A stretch of 43,478 nt of DNA from Bacteroidales bacterium (lineage in GTDB: Bacteria > Bacteroidota > Bacteroidia > Bacteroidales > UBA7960): positions 1 to 43,478 of the forward strand of contig PUKZ01000133.1 in NCBI GenBank assembly GCA_003550725.1, read 5' to 3'. Under the pieces are notes generated by a model, which had not been told where the DNA came from, ran no database searches, and saw nothing but the letters and a program-made list of their open reading frames with translations. Both the position numbers and the translations under genes were made by a program. How positions within the stretch are numbered: the stretch's first letter is position 1; every line of letters begins with the position of its first letter. Positions 15,101 through 27,100 of the stretch are shown piece by piece.

Positions 15101-18100
15101 AAGCGGAGTTACCGATGTGGAAATCAGGCTGATGAAGCTGACCGGCCCCGATGCCGGGAGGCACTGGTCGGTTGAAGATGAGTCATGGCGGCCCGCGGGA
15201 GAGGGTGAGATATGGTCGCAGGCTCTCCTGAGCGGCTCGAATCCGTGGAACTGGGAGGTTTCTTCGGATGATCTTCCCGAATGGGAGGACGGAATAGAAT
15301 ACCTTGTTGTTTCACGGGGAGAGGACGCTGCGGGTAATATCCAGGATGTTTTTGAAACCGGCGTTTCCTCAAATACCTTTATTTATGATACAACTCCGCC
15401 TGAAGTTGAGATAACAACACCCACATACCATGTCAACTACCCGCCTGTCATCAAGGGAGAGGCATGGGATGATCCCCCGGGAATAGTGACCGAGGTAAGG
15501 GTAAGCATAAGAAGGCAGGATAATGTTTACTGGGACGGAGAAGATTGGGATGAGGATAATGAGGGGTATGAACACTGGCTTGTCGCAGACGGCACAGATG
15601 AATGGATTTACGATGGCGTCAGTGAGCAAAACGGGTGGATTAATGAGATCGAGTATGACATTACCGCCAGGGCAAGGGATGATGCTGGCAACTGGTCGGA
15701 TATCACTCCCGCGGAAACATTTATATACGATGAAACCCCGCCGGTATCGGAGGTTACAAGCATTGAAGACGGAACTTATTACAGAACGGTTGGCGGGGAT
15801 AAAATAGAGGGAACTGTATCCGACGGCTCCGGAAGCGGGGTTAACCCGGGTGAGGTTGATATACAGATTTATGATGAAACTGCCGATAAATACTGGAGGG
15901 GTACGGTGGGAGAGTGGGACGGAAGCGAGCGCTGGCGCAGCGTGAGTGTGGATGGTGATGAATGGGTATATACCGGGCTTCATCCGGATGACGCTTCATT
16001 TACAAGCGGGCACATATACCGCATCCGGGTGAGGGCCGAAGACCTGGCGGGCAATATAGAAGATCCGGGTGAGGGTATAACCTTCACGTTTGACGATACA
16101 GCTGCGCAGTCGGTTATAGAGTGGCCCGAAGAGGAAAGCTACTCCTCTTTAACTTATGTAGCCGGGAGCGCCAGCGATGAAGAATCGGGAGAACACCCGG
16201 CCGGGGTTGATTTTGTGGAGGTCAGGATAACAGGTGAGGATGAGTACAGCTACGATGCCGATTTGAATGAATGGACATATGAGGAGAGCTGGAATTTAGC
16301 CGAAGGAACAACCCAGTGGCAGTTTATCCCGGAAGATATTTCCTGGGAATCAGGTGTTGCCTACAGTGTAAACTCCAGGGCCTATGACAATGTGGATTAT
16401 CCGGATGCAAATGTGGAGGTTGAGTTCTCTACGGTTACTTTCATATTTGACGATGTTCCGCCGGAGACCGGGGTTGTCAGCCCCCAGCATCTTTCATACC
16501 GCAGCGATATAAAATCTGTTTCCGGCACCTCCATGGATGAAACCACCGGGGTTGATAAAGTTGAAGTGATGATAGAAGCCCGAAGCGGACCTCATGAAAA
16601 TAAAACCTGGGATGAGGGGTCTTCAACCTGGACAGCCTCCGAATCCTGGAACACCTATACTTCAGGGCAGCTTCCGTCCTCCCCCATGACTGAAGCCGAA
16701 TGGAAGTGGGAAACGGCTGCGGGCACCGCGGCTTTCCGAAGCGGAGACAGGTATGATATCTATGCCAGGGGATATGACAGAACAACATACGATTCCAACA
16801 TAGAAGATCCGGCAGAAGATGGAGTAAGGTTTTATTTTGATAATGTCGCTCCTGTTTCCGTTACCACTTTCCCGGCAGCGGGGCTGGGATACGGTTATCT
16901 TGAAACGGTTTCCGGCACGGCGAGCGATGACCACAGCGGAATATACCCGGCGGGTATAGATTCCGGCGGTGTTGAGATAGCTGTCAGACAGGACCCGCCC
17001 GCCGGAGACTGGTGGGACTGGGAAGAAGGGGATTTTGTCGCTGATTCTCCCGATTACGATACCGCTTTTTATGAAGAGGGAGAGTGGAGCGCAGATGTTT
17101 CTACTGTAAGCTGGGTTTCCGGGATTGAGTATCTTGTTCGCTCCCGGGCATCCGACCGGGCTGAGCCGGCAAATGTTGAGTCAGAGTTTACCGATATAAC
17201 TTTCTTTATGGATACAGAGCCGCCTGTTTCGGAGTTTTCCAGGCCTCTTGACGGGGTTTCTTATAATGATTCGGATAACCGCCTCGAAGAGTTAAGCGGA
17301 ACGGCTACGGATGACGCCAGTGGAGTCAAAAAAGTGGAAGTGGCCATATGGTGGGTTGAGGAAGGCCTTTATTATGATGGAAGCTCCTGGGAAGACAGGT
17401 CAGAGGAAGATTACCTGTGGCTTCCTGCAGAGGGAACCACCGACTGGAATTACACTGATATCCCATCGTGGGATTCAGCCCAGACATACAGGGCCTATTT
17501 AAGGGGTCATGACCTTACCGATTTTCCCGGCGCCAATATTGAAGATCCGCATAAGGTTGAGTTTACGGTAGACATAGAACCTCCTGAGGCCGAAGTATCA
17601 ATTCCCGATGACGGGGAGTTCAGGAGTTATCTTGACGGGATACACGGAACTGCCGCCGACGATTTCAGCGGCGTCGAGAATATAGATATCAGGATTTACG
17701 ACAGGGCTGCGGAGAGGTACTGGGGCGGCGCGGTGTGGGAGCCGGGTTCAACATGGATAAACGTGGAGGAAGATATTGACCCTGAAGAGCTTCATGTTGA
17801 TTGGGATTATAACATAAACGATGAAGAGTGGACATCGGGCCATACATATGATATTAATGTCAGGGCGGAAGATCACGCCGGCAACATACTTACAGAATAC
17901 TCCACGTTTACATTTTATTATGACAGTGAGCCTCCTGTTTCTTCATCCGCAAAGCCCCTTGACGGAGGGTACTACGATACGCTTGAAAATATTTATGGCT
18001 TTTCTTCCGATATGCCAGAGGGTGAACATGAAGATACCGGTTTTAGCCTTGTGAATTCGGGGCTTGAAGAGGTGGAGCTCAGGATTTATGACACTGAGGA

Positions 18101-21100
18101 AGAAGAGTACTTTACCGGCTCCGGGTGGGTTTCCGACAGCGATATGTGGGTTGCAGCCTCAGGAACCCAGAGCTGGAGTTATTCAATAGATTCCGGAGAG
18201 TGGACCTCGGGGCATGAATATATTCTTAATATAAGGGGTACGGACAGAGCAGGTAATGTGGAGGTTGATTTTTCAAGCACCACATTTTATGTTGATACCG
18301 AAGCACCGTCTTCTTCAATTGCTGATCCGGACCCCGGTGTATCTGAAGGAAACTCTTTTAACCATATACCCCATATCGGCGGAACTGCCCAGGACGAACC
18401 TCAGCAGCTTGAATATTCCGGGGTTGAAAAAGTGGAAATACTGCTGATAGACAGGACGGATTCGGATAACCTTCTTTACTGGAACACGGAAGAGTGGACC
18501 TCAACGGAAACCTGGATAAGCGCTTCGGGAGGAGACAGCTGGATTTATGAAATTGAGAATCAGGAGGATGTATGGACAAACGGCCATGACTACCGCCTGC
18601 GCTCCCGTGCCGAAGATGGAGCGGGGAATATTGAGTCTCCGTCCTCCGGCAAGTATTTTTCCTATGATGATGAGGCTCCCGAATCATTTGTTTTATCTCC
18701 GCAGGACGGGGATTATGTAGGTCCCGGATTAAGTCTCATTCAGGGAGAGGCCCATGATAACAGGGCCGGAGTCAGCGAGGTTAGGGTGAGCATACGCGAT
18801 GAGGACGGCATGTATTATTCCGCCGATACTCATGATTTTACCCAACCGGAGTTTGATTGGGACGAGGAACCGTATAACAGCGCCGAGCTTTTCTCCGGCG
18901 GCGGGTGGTCATTTGTAGTGGATCCGGATGTGTGGCAGGACGGTGAGAGCTATACGGTGGAATCCAGGTCCTATGACTCTTCAACTGACCTCACGGGAGA
19001 TGATGAAACAAGGAATGCGGAGGAAGTGGAGGAGATGGTATCATTCATTTACGATGAGACACCTCCCGAATCGGATATAATTTATGTTTCAACCTCAGGA
19101 CATCAGGTAACGGGAAGCGGCAGCTACTGGGGCTATACGAATATAGCTCCCGCGCTTGTCGGAGAGGCCTTTGATTACTCTCCGGGAGAGATGAAAAATG
19201 TTGAGGTCTGCATTGAAAGGCCTGACGGTCATTTTTGGGACGGGCAGGGATGGAATTCCCAGGAGGAGGTCTGGGTTGTGGCCTCTTCAACCGCTGCGGA
19301 CTGGTCGGTGTGGAAGTCAACCGCCTCCGGATGGATAAGCGAGATTTATTATAAAGCCCGCTCCAGGGCGAGGGACAGGGCCGGAAATGTGGAATACGAA
19401 ACGAATATATCCACGGTTAATTTTATGTATGACTACATTCCTCCGGTTTCAAGTGTTGAATCCCCCCAGGAAGGTGAATTCAGGAGAGTTGTTGACAGTG
19501 TCTCCGGTTCTGCCTCTGATACCGGCTCAGGTGTTTCCGAGGTCAGGGTTCTTATAAAGGATGAAACAGCGGGAGAATTCTGGAGCGGTCCGGCATTCGG
19601 CTGGATAAGTGAAGAGCCGGATTCCTGGCCTTCGGCTGATGATGTGTTCTGGAATTACAGCGATGGTATAGAAGACGAGGATTTCTACAACCCGGGCGCC
19701 GGCATTGATAAGTCCGGACACAGCTTCAGGGTGAGGGTGAAGGGATACGACTGGGCCGGAAATTTAGCCGAAGGCGAATATACGGAGTTTTTCTACGATA
19801 AGGCCCCTCCGAAATCGGAGGTTGAAATTCCTTCACAGGATTTTGTGAAAGAACTGGATGTTATATCGGGAACGGCCCGTGACCTTCCCGAATCCCCCCT
19901 GTTCAGCGCCGGTGTTGATTTTGTAGAAATACAGATTGTTGATAAAACAGAGAATGAATACTGGGACGGAAGTGAATGGACTGAAATACAGGAGGAAGCC
20001 GGCTATGTCACTGTTTCGGGGACTGAGGCCTGGAGCTATAATGCCGCCCAGCAGGGAATACAGTGGAAGCAGGCTCATGAGTATGAGATTATACCCCGCG
20101 CAACCGATCTTGCCGGAAATGTTGAGGAGGGAAAATCAGGCAGGGCGGAGTTTACCTATGATGAAGAACCGGCATCCTCGGTTATAAGCCAGCCCCAGCA
20201 TAATGAATATCTTAACAAACTTGATGAGATAGAGGGAACAGCCTCGGGTTCCCCGGCTTCTGTAGAATCCGTTGAAATCTCTGTGGAAGACATAATAAAT
20301 GATCTCTATTACGACGGAGAAAACTGGGTGGAAGATGAGAGCTGGATTCAGGCGGACTATACCGGGCCGGGATGGAGTTTTCAGCTGGTTTCCACGGAGG
20401 CCTTTACCGACAGCCACCGTTATTTCATAAGAGCAAGAAGCATAGACGAGGCGGGTAATGTAGAGCACGAGTTTGAAACCGGAACAAACAGAAACCGCTT
20501 CAGGTATGATATTACCGAGCCGGAATCTTACGTGAGCTATCCGCAGGACGGGGATTATCTTAATGAATTTAACTTGATAGAGGGAGGGGCAACAGACGAT
20601 TACAGCGGGGTTGAGGCTGTTAAGCTGCGGATAATGAGAGATCCTGACGCCGAAGACCCCTATTACTGGACGGGCTCGGACTGGGACGAAGAGGAGGATT
20701 CCGTTCCGGCCGAAATTACATCCGGGGCGGAAGAAGAAAGCGCAGAATGGGAGTATGTCGATCTGAGCAGCTCTTCTCTCACAAGCGGGGTAAAATACCG
20801 TGTTGATGCCAGGGCTGAGGACGTGGCCGGAAATACTGAGGATTTTAAGCCCGGTTCGGAATTTATTGTTGATTTTATCGATCCGGTTACCCAGATAAAC
20901 TGGCCTGTTGACGGAGATATCTATTCTCCGGCTCTCTCTACCTTTTCCGGTACGGCTGTCGATGAGGAAACTTTCGTAACGGATGTGGAGGTTTCCGTAC
21001 GGAGGATGGACAGCGGCATCTATTACGACGGAACATGGGACAGCTATGAAAGGTACTGGCTTAGTGTCTCTACGCAGTCGCTCCCGGAGTGGAGTTTTGA

Positions 21101-24100
21101 CAGGCCTTCTCTGTCTCACGGAGTGGAGTATGAAGTGGTAGCCAGAAGCTACGATGCGGCAGAAAATATGGATACGGTATATTCTACGGTAACTTTCACT
21201 TATGACTCTGCCGGGCCGGAAACCTCGGTTTTATATCCCGAAGACGAAGACATGCTTAATGAGATTCCGTATGTAGAAGGAACGATAGAAGATGAACCCG
21301 CGGGTGTAAAAGAGGTTCTTTTCTATATTCACGATAAGACAAACGGAAGATTCTGGGATGGCTCGGGGTTTGATGAAAGAGAGGATCCCATATGGCTGGC
21401 CATGCCCTCTGCGGCAATTGCGGAAGATATCTGGACCTATGAGGGAATAGAGCAGCAGGATTGGCTGGAAAACGGCGACGCTCTTTACAATATACGCGCC
21501 TACGGCGTGGATAACGTCGGGAATGAAGGGGCGTTGACATCAACGACTGCATTCACATTTGATGCAACCCCTCCTGTTTCTGCGGTTGAAACGCCCCAGG
21601 ATGAAGACAGAATTAATTCATGGGATAATATAAGCGGAACCGCCTCGGATGATATGACCGGAGTGGAAAAGGTTTATATCAGGGTAAGGGAGGAATCCAC
21701 CGATTATACCTGGGCCGGCTCATCTTTCACCTCGGGCGAAGACTGGGTTGAAGCCTCCGGTAAAAACGACTGGTCATATACCGCAATTCCTTCAGGTGAG
21801 CTTGCCAGCGGTGAGAGGTACCTAATAAATTCAATGGCAGTTGATAAGGTTCCCAACTGGGAAACGGAGTTTTCAACGGTAAGTTTTGTATGGGATGTTA
21901 CAGGTCCCCAGGTGGAGATAACCTATCCCGCTGACGGCGCCGACCTTTATTCTCCCGGACAGATTGAGGGCACGGCGGAAGATGAATCAGGGGAGGTTGA
22001 AACTGTTGAGGTTAGGATACGCCGCACGAGAGATTCAAAATTCTTTGACGGAGATGAATGGGTTGAATCATCACTCAGCGAAGCGCCGTGGGTGGATGTC
22101 GGCAACACAGTCTGGCATTTCGGTGAAGGAGACTGGGGCTGGAGCGCCGATAATCATTATACGCTGTGGGCCAGGGCTCATGATGATATAGGAAATATTA
22201 CTTCCCAGCCTGCAAGTGTTGAGTTTACGGTTGATCAGGATGCACCCGTAAGTGAGATAGAAAAACCGGCACACGGCGATATTTATCATTCTCTTGATGA
22301 GGTTGTGGGAACTGTGTATGATCCCGGGGATTATCCTTCGGGTGTTGACAGGGTTATGATAAAGGTAATGAGGGGTGATGATTACCTCCAGCAGGATAAG
22401 GAATCATGGGGCGGGGTTGTCTCATCCTTTACCGTTACGGGCGAATCCTGGTCTCTGGTTCTATCGACAGAGGCGTGGGATGACGGAGAAACATATAAGG
22501 TTCTGGCAAGGGCCTATGATAAAGCCGGTAATATTGAGGACGAAGGAGAGATTGGAGATCCAAACGCCCATGAGTTTACCATAGACCGCACCCTTCCCGA
22601 GTCCTACATAGAGGTCCCCTCCCACAAAGTAAATAATTATGACAATCTGAGCGAGCTTCATAGGATTGAAGGCTCGGCTTATAACGAATTCGGCATAAGC
22701 AGGGTGGAAATATCCGTAAACAGGGAGGTTGGAAACCGGTACTGGGACGGAGAGGGCTGGAGTATGGATGAAGAGTGGATTCAGGCGGAGCTGTCTCAGG
22801 ATGCTACTTACTGGTGGTATGATGAGGTTGATTTTGATACCTCCGGGGATTACCTTGTAAGGAGTCGCGCTTATGATTACGCAATTCCTGAGAATGTGGA
22901 GGAAATTGGCGGCGAAGGTGAAAACAACCACCACAGATTTACCATAGATATGAGAGAGCCGGAGTCCGAGATTCTCGGTCCCACAAGCGGCGTTACTTTA
23001 AACGAATTGGCTGAAAGTGAAATATACGGAACGGCATCCGATGATTTAAGTGACATCCACCGCGTAATGGTTCGTGTATCGGATATTACAGAGGCGGAAA
23101 CCTACTACTGGTCCCTCCAGGATTGGGGTGGTGGTCCCAGCGACTGGAACCCGGCCCGGATACCGGATCCCGGAAATGACCCGGAAGAATGGGACGGCGT
23201 AGGACTGGGAATAAATGACGGAAGCGGTGTATGGGAGTCGGATCATACATACAGGATTGAAACATATGCTATTGATTCAGCTACTCCGGAAAACATAGAG
23301 TCGGAATATTCCGAGACTGTCTTTACATTCGACGATGAGCCTCCGGTTTCGCAGGTCAGCTTCCCGGAAGACGGAAAACACTATAATTCTATCGGTCAGA
23401 CAATACAGGGGTATGCTTACGATATTACCAGCGATGTTGAGGATGTTTATATAAGCATAAGGGAAGAAGGTTCGGGAATGTGGTTTGACGGGGTGGATTT
23501 TCAGGCACAGGAAAAAGAGTGGCTGGCTGCTGACCTGGAATCAGGAACAACCGGATGGAGCTATGTAAATGCGAATCTGTCATGGAGCGATAATGAGGTA
23601 TATGTTTTCAGAACTTATTCCGTTGATACCATAGGAAACAGCAGCAAGTCGGAGCCTTCCGAAGAGGTTAAGGTTGTTTATGATGAAACCCCGCCGGTTT
23701 CGGAGATAACCCTGCCCCTGGATGAAAGCACGCAGGACAGGGACGCCCTTACGCTTCTTACCGGGGAAGCGCAAGACACATACCCGGGTCTTTTGGACAG
23801 TGTTGAAATATCCATAAGGATTGATGATTATCCTGAAGACGGGGATAATTATTACTGGGACGGAAGTACCTGGACTGACAGCGGTGAGATATGGCTGGAT
23901 ACAGGATTTGAGTCCGGAGAAGAGTCCGGCTCCTGGTCATATTCTTTTCCATCTGAGTCCTGGATTACCGGGCATGAGTACCGCATGAGGACCCGCGCCA
24001 CGGACCTTGCGGGAAATACTCAGCCTGATCCGGATTCTTCGGACTATATAGTTGTTCTTCCGGCGAAGGGGTTCAATGTTACGGGAGTGGATGACCCTGT

Positions 24101-27100
24101 CACGGCAGGTGTGAGGCAGCATATCACGGTAGAAGCTCTTGACCGGGACGGACAGAGGGCCCTTACCTACGAAGGAACCGTAAGGTTCAGAACAAAAGAC
24201 CCCGACGAAATAGCCGAGAGAGATGAGCGGCAGTGGGCTGAGGCAGATTTCCGGATAGACGGCGAAGATGTGGCTGTTGCCACCTATACTTTCGTTCCCG
24301 AGGAAGATGAGGGAATGGTTACCCTGAATAACCTCGTCAGGTACAGGACCGCTTCCGTTGATCCGGGTTCACGCAAGTTTCTGCTTGTCTATGATACCGA
24401 AGATACGGGGATTTACGGAGAGCAGGCAAATATAAATGTCGAGCCCGCTCAGGCTGAACAGCTTCAGCTTGTTCTGCCGGGTGAGGAAACACAGCCCGGT
24501 ACTTCTGCCGGAAAAACCGGAGAACCCGAGAGTCAGACTGCGGGAGATGCCTTTCATATTACTGCCAACATATGTGATGAATACTGGAATGTTGTCTCTG
24601 ATGCTGAAGATGAGGTGGATATAACGGCAACTGACCCGAATGAGTCCCAGCAGGGCAGTTTTGATATTACCGGTTCGCAGGACATACTCGTTACGATGGT
24701 GACTGCCGGCGACTGGCATTTAGAGGCGTCTTCACAGGAGTATGATGATTTCCCGGCAGGGCATGCGCAGAATAATCCTGTGGAAATAGAACCCGATACG
24801 CCTTCAAGGATGCAGATAATCTTTCCGGGTGAGGAGCCGGCTCCGGGAACGCAGACAGGTAAAACCGGGCAGCCTGAGGAACAGCCGGCCGGAACGGAAT
24901 TTTCAGCGGATATACATGTGACAGACGAGTACTGGAATATGGATACTTCAACAACTGTATGGGCATCCTTTGAGATTACTGATCCTTACGGAGTAAAGCC
25001 GTCCAGCATACCCGTGACAGACGGGCACGGTGAGGCGCTCTTTGGAATGTACCAGGCGCGCCTGCAGACCGTAACCGTAATAAACGCTGATGGAGATTTG
25101 AGTGATGCGGAATCTGCGGTTCCGGTTGTGCCGGGTGAGGGAAACAGGCTGCAGGTTATTCTTCCCGGAGAAACGGCCCTTGAGGGTTCTTCCGAGGGCA
25201 AAGAAGGAGAACCCCATAGCGTTACAGCAGGCGAAGAGTTTGACGTAACGGTAAATCTCACCGACAACCGGTGGAATGTAAAAACAGACACATCCGCTTC
25301 GGTAAGTGTGGGAAGCAATGACCCCTACGGCGATCCGAATATGGAGAGTCCCAGGGTGAGAACCTTTCAGGGCAGCAGGGATTACGGTATAGTGTTAAAA
25401 ACCGCCTGGGATGATGATTCGCAGGCGGTGTGGTCCGTCACGGCCCAAGCTGACGGATGGGATACCTACACATCCTCTTATATACCTGTCGAGCCCGCTC
25501 CGGTTGAAAAACTTCAAATTCTTGTTCCGGGAGAAACGGCCCAACCCGGTTCGCCGGAGGGTAAGTCCGGAGATGCCGACTCCGTTACTGCAGGAGAGAG
25601 TTTTGATGTTACGGTTAACGCGGTTGACCGGTTCTGGAATCTTCAGCCCTCCGCGAATCCGGCGGTTGAGATTGAGGCGGATACCCCTCACCATGAGGCA
25701 GAGGGAGAAGAGGGTCTTTCCGGCGGGACCCGGGATTTCTGGGTAATTTTAAGGGATGCCCAGAGAGACCCCTGGCAGATTAAGGTTTCCACTACGGAGG
25801 GAGATAATATTCTTCCGGATACCTCAAGCGGCATCCCGGTAGAAGCGGCGGAGCCCTATGGTCTTCAGGTTCTGCTGCCGGGTGAAGAGGCCGACCCGGG
25901 AAGTGAAACGGGCAGAAGCCAGACGCCCTACACCCAGGTCGCCGGAGAGGAATTTGAAGTTACGCTGAGGGTTGTCGACGAATTCTGGAATCAGGCATCT
26001 TCTCCCGCTAATGTTGAATTAGCCTCCGATGATCCCCACAGCGCAGAAAAAGAAATAAATTTTACTGACTATACTCAGGAGAACTACTTATTTAAGACGG
26101 CTAATGATTACTGGCAGGTTACGGTTTCCACCACGGATACCCCTGATCTTAAACCGCATACATCCCAGCCGGTTTACACAGAGCCGGCTGAAGTGGAGCA
26201 ACTCCTTGTTGTTCTTCCCGGAGAGGAGCATGTGGAAGGCTCTCTAACCGGTAAGACAGGGGCTCCCGAGGCGCAGACAGCGGGAGAGCCGTTTGAGATA
26301 GATGTGTATGCCGTTGACGAATTTTTCAATGTAACCCAGGATGAGAGAACAGTCGGAATAACTACGGAAGACCCGTACGATACGCATCCTCCGGATAAAT
26401 CTCTTACTGAGGGGTCGGCAGGTTTTACGCTGTATTTCAGAAGGGCGCATTCAACATGGAGCGTAACCGCCTCTGCCTCCGGCATTGAAAATTACACAAC
26501 TCCCGAGGGTGTCTTTACAGAGCCTAATGATCCGGTCAGGCTGCAGGTACTTGCCCCGGGAGAGTACGGAGAAGGCGGAGATGTGGAAAATGACGGTAGA
26601 GCGGGAGAGGTTGAAACCCAGCAGGCCGGCATACCTTTTGAAGTGGAGGTTAGAGCGGTTGATGAATTCTGGAATATAGATTATGATGCAGAGGCCCAAA
26701 TTGACCTTACTAGTGATTATCCGCAGGATATTATTGAGGGCACACCGAAAGAAATACAAGAGGGAGCTGCTTTCTTTGATGTTACGCTCTCGAGGGCCGG
26801 TGTCGAAACACTTCTTACGGCTGAGGATCTGTTTTCCCCGTCTCTCCAGGAACAGACCCATCCCGGCATTTACTGTGAACCGGGAGAACCGCATAAACTT
26901 ATAACCGTGCTGCCGGGAGAAGAACATACACCGGCTGAGAATTACTTAAATGACGGTAAATCGGGAGAGCCGCAGAATCAGACTGCAGGCAGCGAATTCA
27001 GTTTCAGCGTATATTCTGTAGATAATAATTTTAATATTGTCTCCACAACGGCTTCTGTCGAGATAACTTCAACTGATCCGAATGCGATTATACCTTCAAC

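Larger units (their letters stand above)
11673..19811 (+). repeat. Ten-module higher-order repeat, unit about 3.7 kb
   Basis: Within the 41-module array, units 8-17 (from about 11673) match units 18-27 (from about 15402) one by one, and units 28-29 (from about 19068) begin a third copy. Markers include 'SDEESGEHPAGV' in units 10 and 20, 'FDNVAP' closing 11 and 21, 'NRL...TDDASG' in 13 and 23, 'DDFAGV' and 'DDFSGV' in 14 and 24, and 'GWINEIEY' and 'GWISEIYY' in 18 and 28. Equivalent codons in units 8, 18 and 28 lie at about 11742, 15462 and 19167, a spacing of 3720 and 3705 bp, both in frame. Confidence 0.75.
9162..24059 (+). repeat. Array of 41 consecutive YWDG-type Ig modules
   Basis: I count 41 modules of about 110-130 aa (mean near 121) between 'ITEISQPVEGGYYN' and 'LAGNTQPDPDSSDY'. 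Each starts with a 'PP.S.V..P.DG..Y' strand, keeps 'I.GTA.D...GV..V.I.I', the 'YWDG..W...E.W' insertion, 'W..G..Y...RA.D.AGN', and closes with 'F.YD..PP'. Variation is mainly in the loop before 'GV' and in the Trp-rich insertion. In some units the Asp-Gly of YWDG is changed, for example 'YNPG', 'WWNP' or 'LQQD'. The conserved aromatics could form a binding face, as in carbohydrate-binding beta-sandwiches, but that is a guess. With the two earlier runs this makes 55 complete copies. Confidence 0.85.

Noticed and set aside
20136-21119. Minus-strand open frame of 327 codons, and other antisense frames such as 876-1574 and 15369-15983
   Set aside because: They lie opposite well-conserved repeat modules. 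Their translations show no domain pattern, and similar antisense openness recurs over the array because of the codon use of the plus-strand gene.
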